Shown here: one piece after another, positions 8,179 through 19,829 of the stretch | How the letters are laid out: each line of letters starts with the position of its first letter | Numbering within the stretch: position 1 is the first letter of the stretch | NCBI GenBank assembly: GCA_039602395.1 | Contig: JBCNJP010000017.1 | Span: 96,448,713 to 96,512,712, forward strand | DNA length: 64,000 nucleotides | Source: Deinandra increscens subsp. villosa | Taxonomy: Eukaryota > Streptophyta > Magnoliopsida > Asterales > Asteraceae | Reading direction: 5' to 3' | The notes under the pieces: generated by a model | What the model saw: only the letters and a program-made list of their open reading frames with translations | Database searches by the model: none | Told to the model about the DNA's origin: nothing | Made by a program: the position numbers and the translations under genes

Positions 8179-11100
8179 ATGTCTGGAAGAGCGGGAAGAA
8201 ACAACATCAACTTGACGCCTGCACAATTGCAAGCAATGATCAACGAGCATGTGCAAGCCGCCGTGGCTGCCGTGCAAGCTACAATTGCTGCCCATGGTAA
8301 TAATTATGCCGGTTAAGGCACAGGGCGATGTATATATATTTTGACCTGTTTAAATTTGAAACCCGAACTATTAATTGCATCAGGAAACGCCCATCACTGT
8401 ACCTTTAAGACTTTCATGGATTGCAAGCCGATGACATTCTCCGGCGAAGAAGGAGCGGTAGGTCTCCTCAGATGGATTGAGAAGTCAGAAAAAGTCTTCT
8501 CCATGTGTAACTGCCCGGCTGAAAACAAAGTGAAGTTTGCTACTGGTACATTCGAAGGTGCAGCTCTGTCTTGGTGGAACGCTGAGATTCAAATGATTGG
8601 GAATGATGCGGCTAACAACATGGAATGGGGAGCGTTCAAAGAACTGATTATGGAGGAATACTGTCCACGCGATCAAGTCACGAAGCTCGAAGGAGAATTT
8701 CTGAACTCCAAAATGATTGGGTCTGAAGTCGAAGCGTACACTGCACGATACCACGAGTACACAGCACTGTGTCCGTCTATGGTCGACGCTGAGTTCAAGC
8801 GCATTGAGCATTATCTGGAGGGTCTCGTACCCCAAATCAAGAGTCTGGTAACTGCTAGCAACCCGGTAACCGTACAGCAAGCCATCCGTCTGGCTCACAA
8901 GTTAACTGATCAAGAGGTTGAAAGGGGTACACTACCTGCCAGAAACTCTGAAAAGACCGCCTTAAGTGGCAAAAGAAACACTGAAGAAGAAGCTCCAGCA
9001 ATGTCTGTGAACCAATCCGGGAGATCCTCGAACTCCCAGTATCAAAACAAGCGGCCTGACAACACAAGGTCCACTTTCAACTACGGCAGCAACAGTGGGA
9101 GCAACAACCGCCAAGGCGGGAATGGGAACTACAAAGGCAAGGCTCCGTTCTGTAACAAGTGTGAGAAGCACCACAGAGGTATGTGTAGCAAGGGTCTGGA
9201 ATGTGGAAGATGTGGGAAGTTGGGTCATGAAGCCAACAGCTGCTGGACCAACTTACAAAGGTTGAACAACAACAATCAGAACCAAGGTGGAAATAACAAC
9301 AGGGGAAATGTGAACAACCGTAACGGGCAAGGAAACAATCTGAACAACAACAACAATGGTGGAGCCCGCGGCTGTTTTGAATGTGGTGCGCAGGGCCACA
9401 TGAGGAAAGATTGCCCGCGTTTGCGCAGGCAGGGAAATGGAAACAATGGGAACCAGGGAAACAATGATGGGAATGGAAACGGTGGAAATGGAAATGGTGG
9501 GAATGGTAGAGGTCGTGCTTTTGTCATGGGCCAAGGAGAAGCTCGCAACGATGCCAACGTGATCAACGGTAAATTTATATTGAATGGTTTCTTTGCTGCT
9601 GTTTTATTTGATTCTGGTGCTGAAAGAAGTTTTATTTCCAATAAGTTTGCTAGACTAATTAAGGCTAAACCAATTGACCTAGATGCTAAGTATGTGGTAG
9701 AATTAGCGAATGGTAAACTTCATGATACAACTCAAATAGTGAAGGACTGTAAGTTAGAACTAGCCGGCCATACGTTAGGAATCGATCTCATGCCTTTCCC
9801 GATTGGTAGTTTTGACGTTATAGTAGGAATGGACTGGTTATCTGAAAATCGAGCCGAAATCCTGTGTCAAGAAAAAGTGGTCCGTATTCCACTCGAAGGA
9901 GGAGAAGTGTTAACGGTTCAAGGTGAAAAGGGTGGAACAGTGACCGGAATTATTTCGTATCTCAAAGCTCAAAAGTGCCTTCGTAAAGGTCACTTCGCGA
10001 TTCTTGCAAACGTCACTGACTCGACACTTCCCGAGCACAGAATCAACGACTACCCGATAGTCCGCGACTTCCAAGATGTATTTCCTGAAGATCTGCCTGG
10101 TTTACCTCCATTCCGACAAGTTGAGCTTGGAATCGATCTAACTCCTGGAGCCGCACCGATTGCGCGCGCTCCGTATCGTTTGGCTGTAAGTGAACTCAAT
10201 GAACTATCTGCACAACTTCAAGAGCTACTCGACAAGGGATTTATCCGTCCAAGTTCGTCTCCGTGGGGAGCTCCGGTGTTATTTGTAAAGAAGAAAGATG
10301 GAACGTTCCGGATGTGCATCGACTACCGAGAGCTTAACAAAGTCACGATCAAGAATCGGTACCCACTACCTAGAATCGACGATCTCTTCGACCAGCTTCA
10401 AGGTTCAAGTTACTTTTCAAAGATTGATCTACGGTCAGGATACCATCAACTTCGTGTTCGAGACGAGGATATTTCTAAGACTGCATTCAGAACTCGGTAT
10501 GGTCATTACGAGTTCCTGGTTATGCCGTTTGGGCTAACCAATGCGCCTGCCGTATTCATGGATTTGATGAATCGAGTGTGCAAACCGTACCTCGATAAGT
10601 TTGTAATAGTTTTCATCGACGACATTTTGATCTACTCCAAAACGAAGGAAGAACACGAGAATCATCTGCGTCTTATCTTGGAATTACTTCGTAAGGAACA
10701 ACTCTACGCCAAATTTTCAAAGTGCGACTTTTGGATTCGCGAAGTCCAGTTTCTTGGACACATTGTTAATCAAGAAGGAATTCATGTCGACCCGTCTAAA
10801 GTAGAAGCTATCAAGAATTGGTCTACACCTAGAGCGCCGACCGAAATCCGACAATTTTTGGGACTTGCCGGATACTACCGAAGGTTTATCAAGGGTTTCT
10901 CCCAATTGGCTCAACCCTTAACGGCTTTGACGCACAAAGGAGTGCAGTATAGGTGGGGTGAAAAAGAGGAACGCGCCTTTCAAACTCTCAAAGACATGTT
11001 ATGTTCTGCTCCAATTCTCTCGTTACCTGAAGGGGTTGACGACTTTGTGGTCTACTGTGATGCATCTATCCAAGGACTCGGTTGCGTGTTGATGCAACGG

Positions 11101-12903
11101 GACAAAGTGATTGCCTATGGGTCCAGGCAACTAAAGGATACTGAGAAGAATTATACAACGCATGATTTGGAATTGGGAGCCGTTGTTCATGCACTCAAGA
11201 TTTGGAGACATTACCTATACGGAACAAAGTGCACGATATTTACCGACCACAAAAGCTTGCAGCACATCTTCGATCAGAAGGATCTTAACATGCGACAACG
11301 AAGGTGGGTCGAGTTACTGAACGATTATGATTTGGCAATCAAGTATCACCCGGGAAAAGCCAATGTAGTGGCTGATGCCTTAAGCAGAAAAGAGTACGAA
11401 AAGCCTCGAAGGGTACAAGCGCTACAACTTACCATTCATTCGGGACTGCCGGATCGAATCCGCGATGCTCAAAGAGAAGCTCTGAAAGAAGAAAACTTCG
11501 CAGCTGAAGCACTGCGAGGGGTAGATGGAAATTCTGAAATTAAGTCCGATGGACTCCGATATTATAACGACAGAATCTGGGTTCCTCTGCTGGGAAATCT
11601 CCGTGAGCTCGTGATGGACGAGGCTCACAAGTCGAGGTATTCGGTACATCCAGGATCAGGTAAGATGTACCAAGTCTTAAAGAACCTGTATTGGTGGCCA
11701 AATATGAAAGCCGACATCGCGCGATATGTGGCTAAGTGTTTAACGTGCTCAAGGGTAAAGATCGAGTACCAAAAGCCTTCGGGACTACTACAACAACCAA
11801 AGATCCCAGAATGGAAATGGGAGGATATCTCCATGGACTTTGTTACGGGATTACCTCATCGATCGAATCGACCAGATGCGATTTGGGTTATCATTGATCG
11901 CTTAACCAAATCCGCACATTTTATCCCGATGAAGGAAAACGACAACATGGATAGGCTAACGAAGCTGTACATCGACCGAATTGTGGCGCGTCATGGAGTG
12001 CCTAAGACCATTATCTCCGATCGAGATCCACGATTCACTTCACGACTATGGCAATCTATGCAAGAAGCATTGGGGACCAGACTTGATATGAGCACAGCTC
12101 ATCACCCGCAGACCGATGGTCAGACGGAAAGAACCATTCAAACCTTAGAAGATATGCTCCGAGCTTGTGTTCTCGATTTCGGAAAAGACTGGGAAGCTCA
12201 CCTTCCGTTGGTGGAGTTCTCCTACAATAACAGCTATCATTTAAGCATCAATGCAGCACCATTTGAAGCACTATATGGCAGAAAATGCAGATCGCCCGTG
12301 TGTTGGGCCGAAACAGGTGAGAAAGGACTCACTGGACCAGAGATCATTCACGACACGACTGAACGCATAATCCAAATCAGAAAGCGGATAGCTGCAGCAC
12401 GAGATAGACAGAAGAGCTATGCCGACAAACGTCGTAAACCTCTAAAGTTCGAAGTAGGTGACAAAGTATTATTGAAGGTATCTCCTTGGAAAGGAGTGAT
12501 ACGCTTTGGAAAGCGTGGAAAGTTGAATCCTCGCTACATCGGTCCGTTTGAAATTATTGGGGAAGTAGGCCCGGTAGCCTACCGATTAAAACTCCCAGCC
12601 GAACTTGATGGAGTTCACAACGTGTTTCACGTCTCAAATCTGAAAAAGTGTCAGGCTCAAGAGACAGAAATAATTCCTTTGGAGGAATTGGTAATTGATG
12701 AACATCTGCGATTCATCGAGCAACCGGTAGAAATCTTGGGACGCGAAGAGAAGACCCTCAAACGTAGCAAGATTCCGATCGTCAAGGTGCGATGGGACTC
12801 AAAGCGTGGACCAGAATATACGTGGGAACGAGAGGATCAGATGAAGAAAAAGTATCCTCACCTGTTCGAACAAACGTCCACAGAAACTCAAGGTATGATT
12901 TAA
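8179..12903 (+). CDS. Gag-pol polyprotein, Tekay chromovirus
   Basis: Encodes capsid/nucleocapsid, protease, reverse transcriptase, RNase H, integrase and a C-terminal chromodomain. Order seen: gag core from 8400; three zinc knuckles (C-X2-C-X4-H-X4-C type at 9202-9243 and 9373-9414, a variant from 9151) within an Asn/Gly-rich linker; protease LFDSGA (Asp at 9610); reverse transcriptase with FIDDIL at 10612; RNase H about 11050-11400; integrase zinc region about 11640-11750; catalytic core with first Asp near 11836 and GQTERT near 12120; RYIGPF (GPY/F motif) at 12530; chromodomain about 12720-12885. The start is the ATG at 8179 (MSGRAGRNN), usual for this gag. A TAA at 8314 would stop it after 45 codons, but removing the likely 72-nt intron 8312-8383 keeps the frame and gives about 1550 residues. 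The frame downstream also opens at 8341 with TTG, which is unlikely to be used. Confidence 0.93.
8312..8383 (+). other. Putative 72-nt intron in gag
   Basis: Begins GTTAAG, ends TTGCATCAG, is AT-rich compared with its flanks, contains the in-frame TAA at 8314, and has a branch-point-like TTAAT near 8371. Its length is a multiple of three. Joining G at 8311 to GA at 8384 gives Gly and reads on as NAHHC, as gag should. If not spliced, the segment would encode a hydrophobic stretch unlike gag. Confidence 0.5.
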
Positions 12904-12928
12904 TTTTGGGGACCAAAATTCCTTTAAC

Positions 12929-12938
12929 AGGAGGAGGA
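12929..12938 (+). other. Polypurine tract of the Tekay element
   Basis: AGGAGGAGGA lies directly before the TG of the 3' LTR, 25 bases after the polyprotein stop. It primes plus-strand DNA synthesis. Confidence 0.85.
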
Positions 12939-15610
12939 TGTGGCAACCCTAAAACTCTTGCTTTCTTTCCCCAGCGACGATAGCAACGACGACAGCTGAA
13001 ACTGCGAACGCTACGACACAAGAATAATTTTCGGGACGAAAATTCCAATTACAAGGGAAGGATGTGACATCCGGGAATTTCAAGGTTAACTTCCGTTAGA
13101 CAAACCCCGTTGGTTACGTTATAAGTGCTAACTTAGTAACTAATGCTTAACTAGGCCGAATACGTCCACGTCCTTTGGTTGATCACCGAACCTGTCCATA
13201 CATGTTAGGTGTGCGATTGTTTATTGTCATTATGTGCAATGTGATTTGAAGGCATGATTTAATATTATGAATAGCATGACGAATTGTGAATTATGGATTA
13301 TTGTGATAAATTTGTATGATTTTAGTTTCCAGCGAAACTACCGAGCGAAACTACAGTTTCGCCCGGTAGCTAGCTAAGCTGCCTGACTCACACGAGATCA
13401 GAGACAGTTTCGCTAGCCAGCGAAACTGCCAGCGAAATTAGGCCCTGATATATAATATCTTAATAAACCCTAGCTCTCCCATTTGCAACCTTTCTCCAAA
13501 AACACACACACACTCTCTGAGATTTCTGGACCAGCTGAGATATCACCATTTGCTGCTATCATCACTATTGGTAGAGAGCATCCATCGATCCTCGATCAAC
13601 CGTGAGTCTCCAAAACCCTTTACATGCACCTTTTATGTGTTTTCTTTGAAAAGCATGATCAAGCCTGCATATAAACGTTAGATCTTCTGTATTTATGTTT
13701 AGGAAGGTTAGATCTGTTATAAAGTCACAAACTTTACGATTGAAATCCATCCATGTTGAAGATTCATGCAATTTAGGTCAAAATATGTTGAAAATGAGTT
13801 TTAGAGTGTTTTTGAAGATTTGATGATGTAAAACCATGTTTATGATGATTAAAATGCTCCTGTGATGTTCCTAAATGCCTATATATGCTTAGAAATGAAT
13901 TACATGATGTATAGAGGCTGTTAGAAAGATTTTTGTTAGTTTTTCGGGTTTTTCTTGCGACTAGCGAAACTGTATGTTCATAGGGCGAAACTATCCAGCG
14001 AAACTGTATAGTTCCTCCGAGCGACACTGCCTAGCGAAACTATAGTTTCGCCGGGTAAACCAAACCAGACCAGCTCGAGCGAAACTACCGAGCGAAATTC
14101 CTGAACGAAAGTTCAAACCAGTTTCGGGCGAAACTAGGCTGGCGAAACTGTGCCAACAGTTTCGAGCGAAACTAGCCTAGCGAAACTGTGTCATCGGGTA
14201 CAGCCTAGCGAAAGTGCTACCCGTGCACCTAGCGAAATCACCTAGCGAAACTGCTAGCGAAACTATGACCAGAATCCAAACTTGTGCAATTTGCTTGAAT
14301 ATTATGCCATGACTTACATGATTATGCTATGATGATACATGTTTGATTTCTGTAATATGTGAACCCTTGTTTATGATCAACCATCGGTATCGTGTGTCGG
14401 TATGTCGAGTCTTAGTTGCAACGTGCTATGTTATGGGCCATAGTGACGTTAAGTTAAAGTTTAGACACAACCTAACACCTAAGACCTTAATGTGATTACT
14501 AGGTCTTCATTAGCAAACATAAATTGGATTAACAAGTGTAGCTGAGCAACCTAAGGTGAGTTTCACAAACCCTTTACTTGTGAGCCCGTTTGGGTCACAA
14601 CAAACATACTAAACGGAAAACAACGCTGACAACTTGAGGTATTGCCTAATGGGATACATGTTATGGAAGTTGGAGTGTTTTATGGGGAACACTTGCAACT
14701 GTCCATCCTTGGGGTTTCAAATGAAATCTGGAACCAACTATTATGACACTTAAACTCTTTTTGGGATTTCAGATGAAATCCGGAATAAACATTTTAATAT
14801 GACTAGTGTAGGTTAAAGTCTAAACCAAATGATATCACATGATTTCTAAGGATGCTTAAAAACTTAAAGACCTCAACTTAGTACTGATGATCTGGAAAGC
14901 GAGGGGATGTTGGGTAGATCTACTGAGGGTTTGACAAACCCTGCTCCGCGGTACACAAATGTGTAACCAACCGGCCGGGGGCCGAACGGAGTACAATATC
15001 AGCCTGTTGTTAGTTGTGGGCCTCCCTATTGGGACACAACTGGAGGCACGAACCATCGGCAAATGCCGAACTCTGTTACGTCAGCTTTCAGCCCTAGTAC
15101 GACTTCCTTAGTGCATGGAAACCGGATTAGCTACCCGCAATATCGGTTGACCGCTTTAACTTTTACTTAACTAGTGCATATTCGATAATTCAACACTTGG
15201 CAAATGTTTTGCAAAACTACTTCTTATTTATATGATTTGATAAACACGATTAAGAGACCGGGCCAATGCATGTCATGCCCACCGTGAACTCACCAACCGT
15301 TAGGTTGACACTTGTGTGGTTTTCACTTTTGCAGATCGCTGAGGAGTATCCGCTGGAGCTTGGCATGACACGTGAAGACTTTATTTCTATTAAACTTAAT
15401 TTGGGAATTTAATACAATGACTTTGTAAAGCACGTGGTTAGTGCTAAGACACTTATGTTTATATTCCGCTGCGTATTTTAAACTGTTTTATTTATGAACA
15501 TTGGACTTAACTCTGATTCGTTTAGTATTTGTAACTAATGGTTGTGGTCCTGGTTTGTTCGCACCCCTTAACGGTATAAACTCCGTTAGTGGTTATTTGG
15601 GGGTGTGACA
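12939..15610 (+). repeat. 3' LTR of the Tekay element
   Basis: Near-identical to 4960-7630 (about 12 differences by eye in 2.67 kb). It is followed directly by the target duplication TATAG. The inner LTR-like start is at 13063, again 124 bp in. Confidence 0.95.
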
Positions 15611-15615
15611 TATAG

Positions 15616-16921
15616 CCACAAAGAGGGAAACAATTTCTTATTATCATGCTAATCAAAGAGTGTGTTTAGGAAGTATCTACAGAGAGATGAATGTCAATAT
15701 GCAAATACATAGTGGGTAATGAGATTATAAATATCATACCATCCCCACATCAGACACAAAGCTTTCAACAAATAGCTGTCGTAGATCTACTTATGAATGC
15801 GTATATGCAGATACACAGTGATTCATGAGATTACATACCTCATGCCATCCCCTCACCATACATAGATCTTTCAAACAAATATCCTGACCCACTTCAGAAA
15901 ATCAACACGGAAGCGTAGCTTATGTTATACCTGCAGTGACAATCATCTCTCTTGTAACATGATTCATCTCTCGAACTGAAAAACTGTCAATTTGTTAGCC
16001 ATAGATAAGCATGAATTACACCGTCATTACGCAAAAGGTCGAACACGTGTTGATGCGACTAAGCTCAATCACATTACTTTCAAAACACGTAACATCAGTT
16101 CCTGTACTTCTCAAACACCTCGTACGTGCCATTTTTTTAGTCTCTCTCTATTTAAATCTGCAAGTCCTTCAAATGCACCATATTCAATCGGATATCCATC
16201 GTCCTTCCACTGTGCTCATGAATTGGGTCACCGTGTTACTTCTTCTATCTTTAAGCTACAACACATACAACACAATAGAAAGATAATCAAGGAGAGAATT
16301 AATTAACTCAAAGACACTTCAAACATTCATATTGAAGAGACTTATAAGATTGCAGGTGGAATTTAGACTCATAATTTGTCTTCTGTATAATATGTTCATA
16401 GGTAAAATGTTCTAATTTGCTAAAATAATGCGGACAATTATTGATTACTTAACTTAAAAAGATAAACAAACGTATCCAACTATCTAAGAATCAATAATCT
16501 TACTCTATCTTTCAAAGAACACCAATTAACCCAAATTCTGTGGGTTTAGGTTTTTGCAGCCATGGGTTTAAAGTGCCAACACTAATTAAGCCAAATCTTT
16601 GAATGTGAAATAAATTTGTTCCTCTTAGCTGTTGCATTATTTTAGAGTTTGAATAAATTATCCAACTTAAACCATAATCTTAGAGGAGGAAGTATGTATT
16701 GGTATTAGACCCGTGCTTTCTATTTAGAGATGATATATATGTAGGTGGTATATCTACCAAGGTTGGTCTATTTGTTTGAGCATTTAATAAAACGGTTAAG
16801 TTAACTGCATCAAAATACATCCAAGTTGTCGTGTATTATAACTGTGTGTAGCAAACTAAAATCTTCTTTCATTTTTTTGAACGAAAACTAAAATCCTTCT
16901 ACATTACGGCACCAAATCTGA
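15616..16921. other. Spacer with a diverged tandem duplication
   Basis: AT-rich, no gene recognised. About 15688-15775 and 15797-15885 are diverged copies of each other (shared ATATGCA.ATACA.AGTG, ATGAGATTA, CATCCCC and CTTTCAA blocks in the same order). It appears to be the older DNA into which the two neighbouring retroelements inserted. A pair of overlapping frames at 15992-16306 shows no domain. Confidence 0.5.
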
Positions 16922-16926
16922 GAATT

Positions 16927-18222
16927 TGATAACGGGTGTCGTGACCGCTATACAAATAATCCTAACTAACATAGACAGGGTAAGTCGGGTATCAATCCAG
17001 GGGAGTTGGTGGTTATTAGCGACTCTAAATATCTAACCTAAGTTACTGTCACTAACTCAGATGAACTAAACTAAACCTAAATACTGAAAATAAGTGCCTC
17101 TTGGCTGTTTAATTTGAATGGATTAATTACTAAGAAAACTACGGCTAATTTGAATTAGAAAACAGAAAACTAAAACGTGACAACCTTAGGATCCCGGTTA
17201 GCTAATTCCTAATCCAATTCAATTAATCAATTCAACCCAATTCAACTTATGATCTATTCACATGCATCACAAGATAGTCCTAGAGCTATGCTTAGAAAGG
17301 TAGTCCGGGAGCGGAGAGCGAAACACATTCACAAACCCTAAGTTGAATTGTAAAATCTATTCACCTAACATTCAAATCACACACGTGCTAAAGATAGTCC
17401 TAGAGCTATGCTATGAAAGGTAGTCCGGGAGCGGGGGGCACATATGCAATCAAAACGCAAGATAAATAAACTTAAATTGAACATCCATATGAATCAAACA
17501 TTGTCACTATGTTTATAGAATCAGAAAATAGACAAAGAATAACTGAAAAGAATAGTAACACGCTAACCGTTCACCGTCGGTAATCACGCGGACTTAGCCG
17601 GACATCACAAACATCTCCAAATGATTAAAAACTAAGAAAACCATGAAAAACTATGAAAAAGTTCGTCTCTGGGGAGTTCTGGTCGGCTACAGCTGAAGTT
17701 TCTTTAGAAAAAAACCTAAAAACTGCTTAAATACGTCAAATACCAAAAATCTCGAAAATCTGCCGACATCGACCCGGATCGTGTCGCGAGGGATTTGGAA
17801 GTTTTCCTCGCGACACTCCGGGGGTCCTGGGCTTCACTGTTTTGGCCCAAAATCTGATCAGACGCGGCCCAATGCTCCAAATTCAGCCCAATCTCCTTTC
17901 TAAACCCAATTTGATATATTTAAAGCCCATTCCTTCAATCCTTGACCCATGTGAATTATTTCAAATCCCAACAACTCTATTCCGCACTCCCGAACATTCA
18001 ATACTTTGTCTTTATTTTGCTTGATTAATTCTTTCAAAGCTTGCGTCTTTTCACCTTTAGTCACCAATGCTTCTAAAACACCTCGAAATGCATAACCTAT
18101 GACAATTAAACTCAAAACACATCAAGTACGAAATGTAAGATATATCATGTGAATTAATATATTGTAACCATTAAAATTATATGATTAATTATGAGAAACC
18201 GTTACAAAATATACTCACATCA
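16927..18222 (-). repeat. 3' LTR of the gag-only element
   Basis: Contains a 10-bp perfect inverted repeat GTGTCGCGAG/CTCGCGACAC (17781-17790 with 17807-17816) and a directly repeated block of about 50 bp (about 17271-17320 and 17391-17440, sharing GATAGTCCTAGAGCTATGCT and AAAGGTAGTCCGGGAGCGG). A 71-codon frame (17900-18115, minus) recurs in both LTRs without recognisable domains and is not called. Confidence 0.92.
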
Positions 18223-18236
18223 CATCCCCACACTTA
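18223..18236 (-). other. Polypurine tract of the gag-only element
   Basis: Minus-strand TAAGTGTGGGGATG abuts the 3' LTR. The same tract type appears beside the LTR of the related element at 33473. Confidence 0.75.
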
Positions 18237-19829
18237 TTTTTTTCCGTCTCGGAAAAACTGCCATGGAATCATAATTGGGAAATCAATCTCAAAATCATTT
18301 ACCTTTTAACTCATCCACCAAATCAATTCCACAACCCTAATGTAATCACATAGACTAACTGCAATTGCCAGTATTTCGGTCCGACTAAACCCAACCACCG
18401 ACCTTTTCTTTCGCCCCCAAAGTGTTTATAATTTACCGAATATAGTTATCAATCTGCCTATGTGTCCCACATTCAGAAGGTTCAAGTTCAACCCACTTCC
18501 GAATCAAATTCAGTCAAAACAAAGGGTAATCAAGATGATATTTATAGATTTTCCCCACCCGCCTTCAAACTAGATACTCATATGTCCACAGAATGATGGA
18601 ATAGATGGATGGCGAAGTTTTAAGCATTTATTTCTCTAATTTGCTATATTTCTTCTTTTTATTCTTTTTTTTTCTTTTTTTCCTTTTTTTTAATTGATAA
18701 TTGGTCAATTTTAACTATTATTACCAACGGACATCATCAGAGGCATTTTCTCACAAGGTCTTACCCCCGAGATCATACGTGAGTATTTTGCCCCCGAGAT
18801 CCAGAACATCATCAGAGGCACGCACCACGGGATACTATCCTTAGTTTGTACATGAGTATTTTGTCCCTTCACTCTAAAATTATTAACCAAATTATTTACC
18901 TAATATGCTCAAAGATGGAACGATGGGGCGCCATTATTTCTCGGATTTGCTTTCGCAAAAAGATCATAACGTGCCAAGTTATTCTAAGGACATATAAGTC
19001 TCTAATTTAAAGTGGTCTTTTTCCTCCTAATCATCAGTTTCAATCTCCCTATCACCCCTAAAATGGGAACCCACTATCAGACTGATTTAATTACATATTT
19101 ATACAACAATAAACACAATAGGCATTTTAAGCTATTCCTAGGTCAGTTGGGCCTACCGACACATCACAGATTAGTCATGTTTTCCATTCTCTCATTTTCT
19201 ACCACTTTTCCCTTTTCTTTCTCTATTTTTATTTTTGAAAACCGATTCCCAATTGTACTATCATTTTCCATGATTTTTGCAAGTTATTCCAAAGACATTT
19301 TTCAATTTTTTTAATTTTTTTTTGTTTGGAATTTTTTAAAACACACAAAAATAACACACACTAAAAAAGCACGAATGTGTTATCCCCCTCCCCACACTTG
19401 AGTGACACATTGTCCTCAATGTGTTAAAAAGAACAACGAAAAATAAATAAGAAGTAAAACAAAGAAATAAAAAGAAATATAAATAGGAAACGTACCGGAT
19501 TCAAGCAATAAAAATAAGCAAAAACATCTGGCCACTGAGAGCGTCGCGTGTCGCGACAGTTCACTCCACCTCCCTCACGTGCCGCGAGGGAGCAATGTCA
19601 CCGAAAATTTGATCATTTTTTTTTTTCATTTTATGCCAACACAAGTTCCAATATATATTAACCTAGACATACTTGGAACCTTGTTTTGCTCAACTTCATA
19701 ACCCTAAACCGATGCAATTCCTGAAAAACACAAAAAACAAAAAAACAAACACAAAAAACACAACTTACCGCTGGGTTGCCTCCCAGAAAGCGCTAAATTT
19801 ATGGTCTTCAGCCAGACCATCCTCTCTGC
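18237..19829 (-). other. 3' non-coding interior of the gag-only element
   Basis: Downstream of the gag-like stop and before the purine tract, with no ORF worth calling. It starts with the block GGTTGCCTCCCAG/GAAAGCGCT (plus strand, 19775-19795), which I recall from many plant LTR elements near this point. A near-repeat of CCCCGAGATC occurs at 18766 and 18791. The region aligns with 33473-33770 and 44178-45203, which define the older relative. Confidence 0.6.

Larger units (their letters stand above)
4960..15610 (+). mobile_element. Complete Ty3/gypsy element, Tekay (Del) chromovirus lineage
   Basis: Two LTRs of 2671 and 2672 bp start with TG and end with CA and are flanked by the perfect 5-bp duplication TATAG (4955-4959 and 15611-15615). 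The interior (7631-12938) has an initiator-Met primer site, a gag-pol gene ending in a chromodomain, and a purine tract. By eye the LTRs differ by about nine substitutions and three 1-bp indels, so the insertion is recent. Pol has no frameshift; the only interruption is near the gag N-terminus and looks like a short intron. It is the only potentially autonomous retroelement in the window and may have landed in a Helitron. Confidence 0.95.

Noticed and set aside
9253..9641. Long minus-strand frames rich in Pro/Phe or Val/Ile
   Set aside because: Shadows of the Asn/Gly-rich gag linker on the other strand.
17900..18115. 71-codon minus-strand frame in both gag-only LTRs
   Set aside because: Conserved only because the LTRs are nearly identical; no domain and no second independent copy.
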